Part shown: positions 23,503-32,428 of the stretch, piece by piece | Layout of the letters: each line of letters opens with the position of its first letter | Numbering within the stretch: the first letter of the stretch is position 1 | Assembly: GCA_964612455.1 (NCBI GenBank) | Contig: CAZTCB010000005.1 | Span: 1 to 50,961, forward strand | Direction of reading: 5' to 3' | Source: SFEB01 sp964612455 | GTDB lineage: Bacteria > Bacillota > Clostridia > Christensenellales > CAG-314 | DNA length: 50,961 bases | Notes under the pieces: generated by a model | Seen by the model: the letters and a program-made list of their open reading frames with translations, nothing else | Database searches by the model: none | Told to the model about the DNA's origin: nothing | Position numbers and translations under genes: made by a program

Positions 23503-25911
23503 ATGCAGATATTGATAACGGTAGACACGACCGAAACGGTTTTGTCGGGAAAAAGCAGAATATTTAAAACGGGGCGTTTTGCGAAAGACACCCGCCGTAA
23601 AGGCGGTATCGACGACTTTGTGTCAAAGGTCGCCGAGGGCTTTTTACGGGCGGGGGAGTCGGAATTCTTTTTTGGCGAAAGCCGCGCAAAGAGTTTTTCG
23701 GCGACGACTACCGAGGGCGCGCACACGTTGTTTTTTAAAACGGGCACACAGATAAAGGGCAACGACGCTATAAACCCGACGGACTTTGTTTTTTTTGGGT
23801 ACGATGGCGAAAAAAATACGAAATCCGACGAGAGGTTTATCGCCTTTATGCGAAACAATCCGTCCTTTGCGGTGACGGTCGCCGACAGTGACGAAACTAC
23901 CGACGACGACGATTTTAACAAAGTGTATTCCGTCGTCGGCGGGGGCGGAGTCGGTTTTCCGCTGTTAAGCGACGAGCAAACGAAAATAGTGACGGGCGAG
24001 GAGGGCAATATCCTCGTACAGGGCGTAGCGGGGAGCGGTAAAACCAACGTGTGCGTCGACAAAATCATATATTGCGCTTGTCGGGAGTACGGGGGAAGGG
24101 TTTTGTACACCACCTACTCTCGGGGGCTGATTGTGGATACGAAAAACCGAGTCGCGGCTTTTCGCGACGCCGTCAGACGCCTTATCGACGAGTTTCGCGA
24201 CGGGAAAGTCGTTTTCGTCGGTACCGATTATAAAAAGGCGGTGGAAAACAAACTCGGTATTTTTTTGAGCGAGGACACGGTAGAGCGCATACGGGACAAG
24301 CTCATTCGGGTAGTTGACTTTCTCGACGAAAAAGTCGATTATTTTTTGCCTGAGGATTTGTACGAAAGGATAACGGGTAAACACGCGGATATCGTCGACG
24401 AAAGGTATTTCGTGTCGGAGTATGCCGAAAATATAAAAAACTATACTTTAGTCGGCAATCTCGAAAAAATAAAACAACTTTCGCTCGAGGTGGTGTTTAA
24501 AGAGATATTCGGGCTTGTTTACGGGAGCGCGGACGGCAATCCGTGTCTTTCGCGGGAGCAATATCGCGAAAAAAGGCGGGAGAGTTTTAGCGCGACGGAA
24601 ACGGATACGATATACACGGTTGCCGTCGACTACGGCAAGCACCTCGAAAAAAACGGAAAGACGGACAACAATTTTATTTGTCGCGAAATGCTTTCTTTGC
24701 CGTCGTTGCCAAAGTATTCTCTCGTCGTCGCGGACGAAGTGCAGGATTTTACCGAAATAAACCTCGTCTTTTTAAAGGCGATAGCGGTAAAAATGTTTTG
24801 CGTGGGCGACGGGCTGCAGATGATAAATCCGTCCTTTTTCAGCTTTGCCGCGTTGAAACGGATAATGTTTCAAAAAGACGTGACGGCGGTCAAACAACTC
24901 GTAAACAACTACCGCAATACCAAGCGTATAGAAGAAGTTGCGGACGCGCTGAGTGCCGTCAACGAAAAGATATTCGGCGTGCACAGTTTCGTTTTAAAAG
25001 GCAAGAGCGTAGAGGCGGATATACCGACGCAGACGGTGTTTGTCAGGGACGAAAACTTTGCGGAGCGCGTTGCGCGGGAAAATCCGGACAACCTTACCTT
25101 TATCGTCGGTAGCACCAAAAAGAAGGAATCGATAAAAAAAGCGTTGCCGTATCATGAGGTGTTGACCGTATCGGAGATAAAGGGACTCGAGCGAAACGCC
25201 GTCGTCATGATAGACGTTTTGTCGGACAACGCCGACGAATGGGCGGAACTGAAGCGACGCAGGGTAAACCGAAAGACGGCGGACGAAAACTCCGTGTATC
25301 GGTATTATTTCAACCTGTTTTACGTGGGCGTGACGCGTGCCGGTCAGTACCTGTACGTTGCGGAAAGCAATCCGCCCGAACAGTTTGAAGAGTTTTTTAA
25401 AAGCGAGTTTACCGTGGCGACGGCGAAAGACGCGGTAAAAATGCTATCGGAGATTTCTTCCGTGATGGCGGTAGACGACGTCGAGATGAAGGAGCGCATA
25501 GAGCGGTTTCTGGCTTTCGGGCAGTATGAAAACGCGCGCTTTGCGGCACAAAAGATAGCGGACGGGTACGAACGAAACCTGCAATTGTCTCGCGTGGACA
25601 CGTACGAAAAATACGTAGGCAAAGGCGATTATACGAGAGCGGGGATCGAGTTGTGGAAAGCGGGCTTGACCAATGACGCACGTCGACAATTGGTCGTTGC
25701 CAACCAAAAGGGGTTGGTGGCATTGCTTGACGAGGGACTGGCGCAGGGCAAGAAAAAATTTGACGCCGACGTCGTGACGCTTTTGCCGCGTATTTCGTCG
25801 GACGACGGGGTACGGGATGCGGTCAAGGCATTGCTTGACGAGGATTTGGCGGAATTGACCAAACGGCAGGAAGATATAGAAAAACTTTTTATCGCAAAGA
25901 GAGGGCAGTAA
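23503..25911 (+). CDS. UvrD/Rep-type SF1 helicase with helical C-terminal extension, 802 aa
   Basis: Motifs in order: Walker A GVAGSGKT (174-181), Walker B VVADEVQD (408-415), motif III GDGLQ (435-439), motif IV NYRNT (469-473), motif V SEIKGLERNAV (about 560) and motif VI VGVTRAGQYLYV (about 612). The first 150 residues precede the ATPase and are unassigned, with no nuclease signature seen. Residues about 650-802 are helical and repeat-like (FLAFGQYENARFAAQKIADG), suggesting a protein-binding module. Weak ribosome binding site 22 nt after the previous gene. Substrate (DNA or RNA) is unknown. Confidence 0.88.
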   Translation: MQILITVDTTETVLSGKSRIFKTGRFAKDTRRKGGIDDFVSKVAEGFLRAGESEFFFGESRAKSFSATTTEGAHTLFFKTGTQIKGNDAINPTDFVFFGYDGEKNTKSDERFIAFMRNNPSFAVTVADSDETTDDDDFNKVYSVVGGGGVGFPLLSDEQTKIVTGEEGNILVQGVAGSGKTNVCVDKIIYCACREYGGRVLYTTYSRGLIVDTKNRVAAFRDAVRRLIDEFRDGKVVFVGTDYKKAVENKLGIFLSEDTVERIRDKLIRVVDFLDEKVDYFLPEDLYERITGKHADIVDERYFVSEYAENIKNYTLVGNLEKIKQLSLEVVFKEIFGLVYGSADGNPCLSREQYREKRRESFSATETDTIYTVAVDYGKHLEKNGKTDNNFICREMLSLPSLPKYSLVVADEVQDFTEINLVFLKAIAVKMFCVGDGLQMINPSFFSFAALKRIMFQKDVTAVKQLVNNYRNTKRIEEVADALSAVNEKIFGVHSFVLKGKSVEADIPTQTVFVRDENFAERVARENPDNLTFIVGSTKKKESIKKALPYHEVLTVSEIKGLERNAVVMIDVLSDNADEWAELKRRRVNRKTADENSVYRYYFNLFYVGVTRAGQYLYVAESNPPEQFEEFFKSEFTVATAKDAVKMLSEISSVMAVDDVEMKERIERFLAFGQYENARFAAQKIADGYERNLQLSRVDTYEKYVGKGDYTRAGIELWKAGLTNDARRQLVVANQKGLVALLDEGLAQGKKKFDADVVTLLPRISSDDGVRDAVKALLDEDLAELTKRQEDIEKLFIAKRGQ

Positions 25912-25914
25912 ATA

Positions 25915-26625
25915 ATGGATAACAAAGAAGAATTTGCATCGCTCGCGGCGGCGTTTAAGGGATATCGCGATTTGCTGACGCCCGTGCAGGCTCATTTGCG
26001 CGAGCTGGTAGTCGGGTACGACTTGTTGCAAAACGACCTTAAAAAGCTCGACGAGTCTATCGGCGGCGGCGAAAAGCTCGACAGGATTTATCAAACGATA
26101 GTCGACCAAAATCGAAAAAACGGCGAAATAAGCGAAAAAATCGACACTTTTCTCCAAATCGGCGACAAGTACGCCCGACAAATGACCGCTTTAAGCGACG
26201 TGTTTGAAAAAACGGAGCGCAAACTCGAAGAGATGGACGAAATCGAAGCAAGGGCGCGGGAGCAACTGGCTCGGCTCGACCGACTGACGGAAGAAAAAAA
26301 GATAAATTACGACGTCCGAGAGCTTGAAAAAACGATAGACGGGTACAACGAAAACGTAAAAAAAATAAGTGACTTTATCAACAGGGATGTTGCCGCGTCG
26401 CTTGCCGACAACGCCAAAAAGATAGAGACGGTCAGAGTCAACAGCGAGAGTCTGGCAAAGACGGTGTCGGCGGAAAGCGAAAGCATAGACAAGCTCCTCG
26501 CGTCTTTTTCGGCCACCAACGCATTGTTAAAGACGCTCGTCGAAAAAGGAGATGTGGACAAAGAGTATCTGTACGATTTGTTGGACGGCTGGGCAAACCA
26601 ACGGCGGGTAAAAATAAAAAAGTAG
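25915..26625 (+). CDS. coiled-coil protein, 236 aa
   Basis: No family recognised. Almost wholly helical and charged, with heptad-like stretches at about 40-120, 120-170 and 170-210 (for example LNQ/KLE/EID spacing and SESIDKLLASFSATNALLKTL). No signal peptide or membrane segment. It begins 3 nt after the helicase stop and ends 10 nt before the membrane-protein gene, so it is probably made with both and may link them. A structural or adaptor role is an inference only. Confidence 0.78.
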   Translation: MDNKEEFASLAAAFKGYRDLLTPVQAHLRELVVGYDLLQNDLKKLDESIGGGEKLDRIYQTIVDQNRKNGEISEKIDTFLQIGDKYARQMTALSDVFEKTERKLEEMDEIEARAREQLARLDRLTEEKKINYDVRELEKTIDGYNENVKKISDFINRDVAASLADNAKKIETVRVNSESLAKTVSAESESIDKLLASFSATNALLKTLVEKGDVDKEYLYDLLDGWANQRRVKIKK

Positions 26626-26635
26626 AGAGACGACT

Positions 26636-28528
26636 ATGGCAGACAACGAGTTAAACCAATTGTACGAGGCTATCAAAAACGACGATTGCGAGACTTTTTA
26701 TTCTTTGACTAAAAACACGCGCCTCGCGTCCACATGTTTCGGTCGGTTTCCCGTGTTGTCGCTCATGTATTTGTACGGCAGCGACAAACTCGTAAAAAAT
26801 TTTGAAAAAAACCTGCTCGAGATATCGGCGTACGCTTTCGCGGACGAAACGGAAGAGTCCTATCTTTTGTTTAAAGAAAAGGCGAAAAAGTGTCTGAGGT
26901 TGTACGTCGACAAAGGGGCGGTCGTTTCGCCCCTCGAAATGTTACTCATACTCGGACGGGGAGCGCATTTTTGGCATATTTATCCTTCGGTTGCCAAAAA
27001 CATGACGATAAAAAACAACGTAAACGTCATTTGCAACATGATATACGGTGCTCCTCCGAAAAAGAAAGACGGAAGATTGGCGGCACCCGTATTGCCGCTA
27101 AAAAGGAAAAATCGCCTGTTGGCAACTTTGGCGTTGTTAATGAGCGGGGTGTTTGTCTTAGGGTCGGTGTTCGGCATAATTTTCGGCGTTGCGACCAACG
27201 GAAAAAGCCAAAATACGCCGTACGTCGTGGCGGGCGAAAACAGTCTCGTGCAAGCGTTGAATGCCGCGCAGGAGAGATATTATGCGGCACGGGGGGAAGG
27301 AAAGAAATCAAAAACGTATATAAAGCTGACCAAAGATATAACGGTGGACGACCTGTCGGGGTTTACCGAACACCTTTTTGCCGATATCGACGGCAACGGG
27401 TACACGATAACCGTCAAGCAGACGTTGACTGAGAGTTTGTTCGGTTATATAGTGGGCAGCGTCACCGACACGACTTTCGTTTTGACCGTCGACGCGACGA
27501 TAAAGGACTACACGGGGGTGTTTGCCACGGTATCGATGCAGGACGCTTTTGTCAAAAACTGTACTTTCGTAGTGGGCGGAAAGATATCGGTAGAGCAAAA
27601 TTTTGAATACTCGTCCGACTATTACCCCGTGGGCGTCGCAATAGGCGCAAACGGAGGTAAAGTGGTCGGGAGCAACGTGATTGCTTCGGATTTGACGGTG
27701 ACGGGGTACGAGCACGCCAATTTTGTGGTCGGCGGCATAGCGGGCGTAAACGAGGGCGAAATAACCGACAGCACGGCGAGTATCGCCGCAAGCGTCGATA
27801 CGGTTGATTTCGGCGGTATAGCCGCTTTCAATCAGTCGGCAGGCAAAATATCAAACTGTCGCAGCGAGCTTAAATCGGTTTGCGTGACGACGTCTGCAGA
27901 GGACTGGTCGATAAACGTCGGCGGAGCGTGTTACTCCAATCTTGCGGAAATTTCGTCATGTTCGGTATCGGGAAACCTGACCGTCGAGTCTTTGGCTGCG
28001 ACGGGGGTATTTGTCGGCGGTGTGACGGTGTACAATTACGGCGTATTGTCCGAGTGCTCAAACAAAGCGGACGTCGGGATAAAAACCGTTGCGACGTCGG
28101 TATACGTTGGCGGCGTCGCGGTGTTTAACAACGAAGAAAACGACGATTATTCCGACGGAAAGATTGCCGACAGTCACGCCGACGGAAGCGTTTCCGTCAA
28201 TCTCGTCGGCGAAAACAACCGTCTTTGCGTTATCGGCGGAGTGTGCGCGCAAAACTCGGCGGAAATGAAAAACAATTATTTTGACGGAAAAATAACGACT
28301 AACGCTACGGACACGGCAAAAATCGGCGGAGTAGCGGCGGGGTTGAGCGCGAGGGTTGTTTCAAATCCGACGGAGTATCTGGCGGAAAACTATTACACCG
28401 ACGACCGTTACGCGGGAGTGGCGTTTGAGTTTGACGCCGACGGGCGCATTACGCCGCTGGACAAAGCCGACGGGATAATTTTTTGCACGGAAGAGCAATT
28501 GAAAACCAAGGAGGTATACGGTCAATGA
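26636..28528 (+). CDS. single-pass membrane protein with GLUG/beta-helix-like exterior, 630 aa
   Basis: Residues 1-158 are a cytoplasmic helical domain (LNQLYEAIKNDDCETFYSL...) that looks ankyrin-like. RKNR precedes a membrane helix at 161-185. The exterior (190-630) has repeats of the type VGGIAGVNEGEITDSTA and FGGIAAFNQSAGKISNCRS, the pattern of GLUG or beta-helix adhesin-like surface proteins. No signal peptide cleavage or sortase motif is seen; the positive-inside rule puts the N-terminus in the cytoplasm. Start supported by agagag. Stop overlaps the next start. Confidence 0.8.
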   Translation: MADNELNQLYEAIKNDDCETFYSLTKNTRLASTCFGRFPVLSLMYLYGSDKLVKNFEKNLLEISAYAFADETEESYLLFKEKAKKCLRLYVDKGAVVSPLEMLLILGRGAHFWHIYPSVAKNMTIKNNVNVICNMIYGAPPKKKDGRLAAPVLPLKRKNRLLATLALLMSGVFVLGSVFGIIFGVATNGKSQNTPYVVAGENSLVQALNAAQERYYAARGEGKKSKTYIKLTKDITVDDLSGFTEHLFADIDGNGYTITVKQTLTESLFGYIVGSVTDTTFVLTVDATIKDYTGVFATVSMQDAFVKNCTFVVGGKISVEQNFEYSSDYYPVGVAIGANGGKVVGSNVIASDLTVTGYEHANFVVGGIAGVNEGEITDSTASIAASVDTVDFGGIAAFNQSAGKISNCRSELKSVCVTTSAEDWSINVGGACYSNLAEISSCSVSGNLTVESLAATGVFVGGVTVYNYGVLSECSNKADVGIKTVATSVYVGGVAVFNNEENDDYSDGKIADSHADGSVSVNLVGENNRLCVIGGVCAQNSAEMKNNYFDGKITTNATDTAKIGGVAAGLSARVVSNPTEYLAENYYTDDRYAGVAFEFDADGRITPLDKADGIIFCTEEQLKTKEVYGQ

Positions 28529-28746
28529 AAAAAGACGGAGCGTATATCGCGTTTTTAATAGGCGCGGCGACGGCTTTCGTTGCCGACGTGATTTTTGCCG
28601 TCTGTCTGGCGGCGGGCTTGACGAGGATGTTTGGCGGCAACGTCCCCGCGATAGAGGGGCTTGTATTTTGTTCGGCGGTCGTGCTCGTCGTCAATATCGC
28701 CTGCGTCGTGCTCACGATTTTTTACTTTAAACAAAGAAAAGAATAG
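28525..28746 (+). CDS. small two-pass membrane protein, 73 aa
   Basis: Two hydrophobic helices (residues about 7-32 and 45-66) end in a basic tail FKQRKE. The ATG overlaps the TGA of the preceding gene (ATGA) and is preceded by aaggagg, so it is translated with it. Family unknown; it may be an accessory membrane subunit of the 630-aa protein. Confidence 0.75.
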   Translation: MKKDGAYIAFLIGAATAFVADVIFAVCLAAGLTRMFGGNVPAIEGLVFCSAVVLVVNIACVVLTIFYFKQRKE

Positions 28747-28781
28747 AGGTTCGGATAATCGGTCGGCGGGGAAAACGTAGG

Positions 28782-28822
28782 GACGACAAAAACGAGCTTT
28801 TTGTTTCGTTCGTCGGTTTTTT
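28782..28822 (+). terminator. probable terminator of the RF-like/helicase operon
   Basis: Outer pairing gacga (28782-28786) with tcgtc (28810-28814), an inner caaaaa / tttttg hairpin, then GG and a run of eight T. The structure is irregular, so moderate confidence. Confidence 0.45.
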
Positions 28823-28861
28823 TTACGTCATCGGCGCAGACGGTAAATAGCCGAAAAAGTA

Positions 28862-28890
28862 TTGACTTTAATCAAAAAGTGTGTTATCAT
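28862..28890 (+). promoter_or_regulatory. promoter of the first lipoprotein
   Basis: TTGACT (28862-28867), 17-nt spacer, TATCAT (28885-28890). The sequence aaagtgtg just before the -10 recurs in the next gene's promoter. Confidence 0.7.
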
Positions 28891-28932
28891 CAAAACGTAT
28901 ATCGGCGACAAGGTCGATATCGGGGAGGCAAT

Positions 28933-29376
28933 ATGAAAAAGACGTTTTTTGTTAACGCGATTGCGATACTTTTGCTGATTTGTACGGCGGCTGTTTTGGT
29001 TGCCTGCGGCGGCACGGATAAAAAACGCGACGAGCGCGTCGCAGAGTACGAGAAAGACGGTTACGTCGTATCGGTTAAAGACGACGCTTTCGTGGACGAG
29101 CACAACACTGCTTACGGCGGGAAGAAAGCCGACACCTTAAAATGGTGTTTCGTCGCCACGAAAAACGAAGTGTTAAACGATGACGGCGCGCATTACACCA
29201 ATTACGTCGTGACGGTGTATTATTTCGACAAAATCAGTTGCGCCGAAAACTTTGGCAAAATGAAAAACGCGGAGGAGCCGACGAGCATGTCGGGGTGCGA
29301 GTATTCGTGTCGCATCGATTGGGAAAACAATCTCGTCACCGTTACCGAGGGATTTACCTACGCTATCGACGCGTAA
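28933..29376 (+). CDS. lipoprotein, 147 aa
   Basis: A signal peptide of about 24 residues ends in the lipobox LVAC (Cys at about 25), so it should be lipid-anchored outside the membrane. The mature part begins GGTDKKRDERVAEYEKDGYVV. The pattern of a short acidic/basic stretch then EYEKDGY is echoed by the next lipoprotein (DYKAKGYAI), so the two are probably paralogues. Own promoter; ribosome binding site ggaggc. The family is not recognised. Confidence 0.83.
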   Translation: MKKTFFVNAIAILLLICTAAVLVACGGTDKKRDERVAEYEKDGYVVSVKDDAFVDEHNTAYGGKKADTLKWCFVATKNEVLNDDGAHYTNYVVTVYYFDKISCAENFGKMKNAEEPTSMSGCEYSCRIDWENNLVTVTEGFTYAIDA

Positions 29377-29396
29377 AAGTATTTTCGGTCAAAAAC

Positions 29397-29425
29397 TTGT
29401 CAAAACGCTTAAAGTGTGCTAAAAT
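29397..29425 (+). promoter_or_regulatory. promoter of the second lipoprotein
   Basis: TTGTCA (29397-29402), 17-nt spacer, TAAAAT (29420-29425), again with aaagtgtg next to the -10. Confidence 0.6.
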
Positions 29426-29454
29426 AACTTTTACTGAAATAAAGGAGTACGAAA

Positions 29455-29868
29455 ATGAAAAAGATAATCAGAGCTTTACTTTGTGTCGTTGCGGTCGTCT
29501 GTCTGACCATGGCTTTGTGCGGTTGCAGTGCAAATAAAGAAGATTACGTAAGCGACTATAAGGCGAAAGGGTACGCGATTGCCGATTTCGATTCCACCAA
29601 GATGGCGGAGCTCAGCAACTACTGCGACGTTTACGTCAACGATATCGACGCGGTGGAGTGGGCTGTATACGGGCAAAAAGAAGGTAGCGACGATTGGGTG
29701 GAGATTATCGGATTTAAATCCGCCAAGCGTGCAAGTCAATATAGCGTCACCACCAGATATAAAGATTTGGAGAAGTCTTATACCGACCCCGTTACGGGCG
29801 AAAAAGTTTCCGTTCACAAGTCGGTCAAGGGAAAAGTCTTTATTTTAGAGGTCGTTTACGAAAAATAA
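29455..29868 (+). CDS. lipoprotein, 137 aa
   Basis: Signal peptide with lipobox LCGC at about residues 21-24. The mature chain (SANKEDYVSDYKAKGYAIADF) resembles the preceding lipoprotein in its first third, then has a small globular domain of about 100 residues (VEWAVYGQKEGSDDWVEIIGF). No function can be assigned. Preceded by its own promoter and aaaggag, and followed by a bidirectional terminator. Confidence 0.83.
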   Translation: MKKIIRALLCVVAVVCLTMALCGCSANKEDYVSDYKAKGYAIADFDSTKMAELSNYCDVYVNDIDAVEWAVYGQKEGSDDWVEIIGFKSAKRASQYSVTTRYKDLEKSYTDPVTGEKVSVHKSVKGKVFILEVVYEK

Positions 29869-29901
29869 TTTTTCGTAGCGGAAAAAGGTCTTAAAACGAA
29901 A

Positions 29902-29947
29902 AAAAGAGTATGAATACGGAGACGAGTCCGTTTGTTCATACTCTTTT
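29902..29947. terminator. bidirectional terminator between converging genes
   Basis: Outer stem aaaagagtatgaa (29902-29914) pairs with ttcatactctttt (29935-29947), around an inner cgga/tccg hairpin. A on one side and T on the other allow use by the plus lipoprotein gene and the minus TetR gene. Confidence 0.8.
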
Positions 29948-29986
29948 ATTTTTTTCTGACGGCGCACGTGCCGCGCGATAAAAAAA

Positions 29987-30568
29987 TCAAATAGGTCTGA
30001 CGCAGTCGATTATTATTTTTTCGACAAACTCGATTTCGTCGGCGCAACCGCCGTTTATCCACTCGTTTATTATTGCGGTAATGCCGTTGAGATAATATTT
30101 AATCATATAGTTTGCCGTTTTTTCGTCTACGTCAAATCTGTCGAATATCGGTTTAAATACATGTCGGTTGAGCGCGACAAACTTTTTGTCGGAGTGCATG
30201 AGCGTCCGATGCCTGACGGCAACCTGATGAAGGACTTTGTTGTCCCTTATAAACTCGAGGTAAGGCGTCAGGTACTCGGGGGTGATTAAAATCAACTCTT
30301 GTTTGGAGCAAGTCGCGAGTTTTTTACAAAAAGAAGCGGAGTTGACTGTAAAATACTCGAGAAAACGCTTGTTGGTGTTGTCTATGCACTCTTGCAACAG
30401 GTCGTCTATCGTTTCGTAATGGAGATAAAACGTCGAGCGATTGACGCCGGCTTTTTCGCAAATTTCCTTTACCGTGACGTAATCGAAATCTTTTTTTTGC
30501 AACAGCTCTACGAGAGCCTGATTCATCAACAGTGCGGTATTGTAGTATTTGCTTTCCGATTTATTCAT
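29987..30568 (-). CDS. TetR/AcrR family transcriptional regulator, 193 aa
   Basis: N-terminal HTH of TetR type: LLQKKDFDYVTVKEICEKAGVNRSTFYLHYETIDDLL (about 23-59), including the family-typical NRSTFYLHY. The C-terminal ligand domain has no recognised family (similar in size to the Firmicute TetR-like C-terminal group). It lies 25 nt after a small membrane protein gene, probably one transcription unit. Targets unknown. Ribosome binding site aaggaga. Confidence 0.88.
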   Translation of the reverse strand: MNKSESKYYNTALLMNQALVELLQKKDFDYVTVKEICEKAGVNRSTFYLHYETIDDLLQECIDNTNKRFLEYFTVNSASFCKKLATCSKQELILITPEYLTPYLEFIRDNKVLHQVAVRHRTLMHSDKKFVALNRHVFKPIFDRFDVDEKTANYMIKYYLNGITAIINEWINGGCADEIEFVEKIIIDCVRPI

Positions 30569-30593
30569 GAGTCGTCTCCTTTGTCGACGAGCG

Positions 30594-30953
30594 TCAGTTT
30601 TCTTCTTCTTCGCTTATTTCTTTGGCTAAACGCAGGATATCCGAGCCGTATTTGTTTTTGCCTCTTTCTCTCAGTTTTTTATAGATAGGGTAGTTTACGC
30701 AGCAGCCGACGATACCGACGATACCTATGGCGATACCGACAATCGTTGCGCCTACGCCGCTGCCTATGACGCCCATAGAGAGACACATGCCCGTGCCGAG
30801 CACGAGAGAACTTGCTATGCCGAAGGTATAAGCAAATATGTTTGCTCCTTGTTTGGCTTTGGCGTCGAGTTTTTTTAGTTGTCTTACTTTGGTGGTTTCT
30901 TTTTTAGAATACTCGTTTGCGATTTGTTCCGCGTAGATTTTATCTGTGTTCAT
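30594..30953 (-). CDS. two-pass membrane protein, 119 aa
   Basis: A basic N-terminal amphipathic region (IANEYSKKETTKVRQLKKLDAKAK), then two glycine-rich hydrophobic helices (about 36-58 and 62-85), then a hydrophilic tail (KKLRERGKNKYGSDILRLAKEISEEEEN). Family not recognised. The start at 30953 is supported by aaggagg; the frame upstream is open but lacks a site. First gene of a unit with the TetR regulator. Confidence 0.78.
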   Translation of the reverse strand: MNTDKIYAEQIANEYSKKETTKVRQLKKLDAKAKQGANIFAYTFGIASSLVLGTGMCLSMGVIGSGVGATIVGIAIGIVGIVGCCVNYPIYKKLRERGKNKYGSDILRLAKEISEEEEN

Positions 30954-30983
30954 TTTTTTCGTCCTCCTTGTTTTCACGCTTGT

Positions 30984-31012
30984 AGTATACACGAGGTAAA
31001 GGCGAAAGTAAA
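30984..31012 (-). promoter_or_regulatory. promoter of the membrane protein-TetR unit
   Basis: TTTACT (31007-31012), 17-nt spacer, TATACT (30984-30989) on the minus strand. Confidence 0.6.
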
Positions 31013-31047
31013 CGACAAAAAAGCCCGAAAACGTCGATTTGAAAAAG

Positions 31048-31092
31048 AAAAAGCCCGTTTAAACGGTATGTGTGACGATTATTCGGCTTTTT
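31048..31092 (-). terminator. possible terminator of the methyltransferase gene
   Basis: aaaaagcc (31048-31055) pairs with ggcttttt (31085-31092) directly after the stop codon, with an inner palindrome. The loop is long, so this is tentative. Confidence 0.4.
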
Positions 31093-32274
31093 TTAATCTA
31101 TCCGCAAAACGACAAACTTGAGATACAATCCCTCTTGCGAGGTCAGCGACGGGGCGTGGCAGGGCGATTGGGTTTTTATTTCCATGAGTCTTGCCGTCCG
31201 TCCGCTTGCCTCCACTGCCTCGCGGACGGTTTTTAAAAATAAATTGAGGTCGACGTAGTGGGAGCAACTGCAGGTGACAAGATATCCGCCGCGATTGACG
31301 AGCTTTATCCCCGCCAGATTGATATCGCGGTATCCCCTTACCGCGTCTGCGACTCTGTCCGCCGTCTTGGTAAATGCGGGAGGATCGAGTATAACCACGT
31401 CAAACGTTTTGCCCGACGCGCGGTAAAACCTCAACAACTCAAAGACGTCCGCTTTGACGACGGCGACGTTGGATAATGCGTTTAAATCGGCGTTTTTTAT
31501 CACAGAGTCGAGGGCGACTTGCGAAACGTCCGCCGCGATTACCGATTTTGCGACCGTCGCCGCGTTTATCGAAAAACCGCCGCAGTTGCAAAAACAGTCC
31601 AGGACCGTTTTGTTTTTGCAATAGGTTTTTATTGCGAGACGGTTAAATTTTTGGTCGAGAAAGTACCCCGTCTTTTGTCCTTTTGCCACGTCTACCTCAA
31701 GCGACAGTCCGTTTTCATGTACGATTACGTCGGAGGGCAGTTTTCCGTACAGCACGCCTTCGGCTTGCGGCAAACCTTCTTTTTCGCGTACGGCGACGTC
31801 GCTGCGCTCGTAAATACAGACGGGTTTAAACACGTCTGCGAGGACGTCGACGAGCATTTTTTTTCGTAAATCCATGCCGAGGGATAAAAACTGAACGGAC
31901 AGCACGTCGGCGTATTTGTCGACGATAAAGGCGGGCAGATTGTCCTCCTCGGCAAATACCGCGCGATAACAATCGTCCCCTGTCCCGTCAAATACGTCTT
32001 CTCTCAATGCCTTTGCTCGTTTAACCCGCTCGACAAAAAACTCTCGGTCGTCGGCTTGGTTTTCGTCTCGGATAAAAATGCGCACGAGGATTTTTGATAA
32101 AAAATTGATATATCCTTTGCCGACAAATTTTCCGTCGGTGGTAAAAACGGTTGCCAAGCTGCCGTTTTTTTCTTTGTCGGGGTTTTCCGTCCTGTCGACC
32201 TCGTTGGCAAAAACCCTGCAACTGTCGAGAGGCGAGTGTCTTTTTGCAGTTTTTTTCAATATGACTTTTATCAT
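31093..32274 (-). CDS. rlmI: class I rRNA methyltransferase, RlmI family
   Basis: Expected to form m5C in 23S rRNA. A PUA-type N-terminal domain (1-75) leads to the YFLDQKFNR motif and SAM motif CFCNCGGFSINAA (about 221-233), then VVILDPPAFTK with the DPPA signature, and CSCSHYV with the catalytic cysteines. 393 aa, normal. The start ATG at 32274 is chosen over an upstream ATG because the promoter -35 lies at 32332-32337 and aaaggaa precedes 32274. Confidence 0.88.
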   Translation of the reverse strand: MIKVILKKTAKRHSPLDSCRVFANEVDRTENPDKEKNGSLATVFTTDGKFVGKGYINFLSKILVRIFIRDENQADDREFFVERVKRAKALREDVFDGTGDDCYRAVFAEEDNLPAFIVDKYADVLSVQFLSLGMDLRKKMLVDVLADVFKPVCIYERSDVAVREKEGLPQAEGVLYGKLPSDVIVHENGLSLEVDVAKGQKTGYFLDQKFNRLAIKTYCKNKTVLDCFCNCGGFSINAATVAKSVIAADVSQVALDSVIKNADLNALSNVAVVKADVFELLRFYRASGKTFDVVILDPPAFTKTADRVADAVRGYRDINLAGIKLVNRGGYLVTCSCSHYVDLNLFLKTVREAVEASGRTARLMEIKTQSPCHAPSLTSQEGLYLKFVVLRID

Positions 32275-32308
32275 CGTCGGATTTCCTTTTTTTGTCGTCT
32301 TTTTTATT

Positions 32309-32337
32309 ACTTTACTATTTTTCGTCCGTTTTGTCAA
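32309..32337 (-). promoter_or_regulatory. rlmI promoter
   Basis: TTGACA (32332-32337), 17-nt spacer, TAAAGT (32309-32314) on the minus strand. Confidence 0.65.
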
Positions 32338-32428
32338 CGATAGCGACCTTCAGGCGCGCAAAAAACCCAAAAAACAAAAAAACGCGCAAGGTCGTTTAAA
32401 AAACGTCAAAAGGGGCAATAATCGACCT

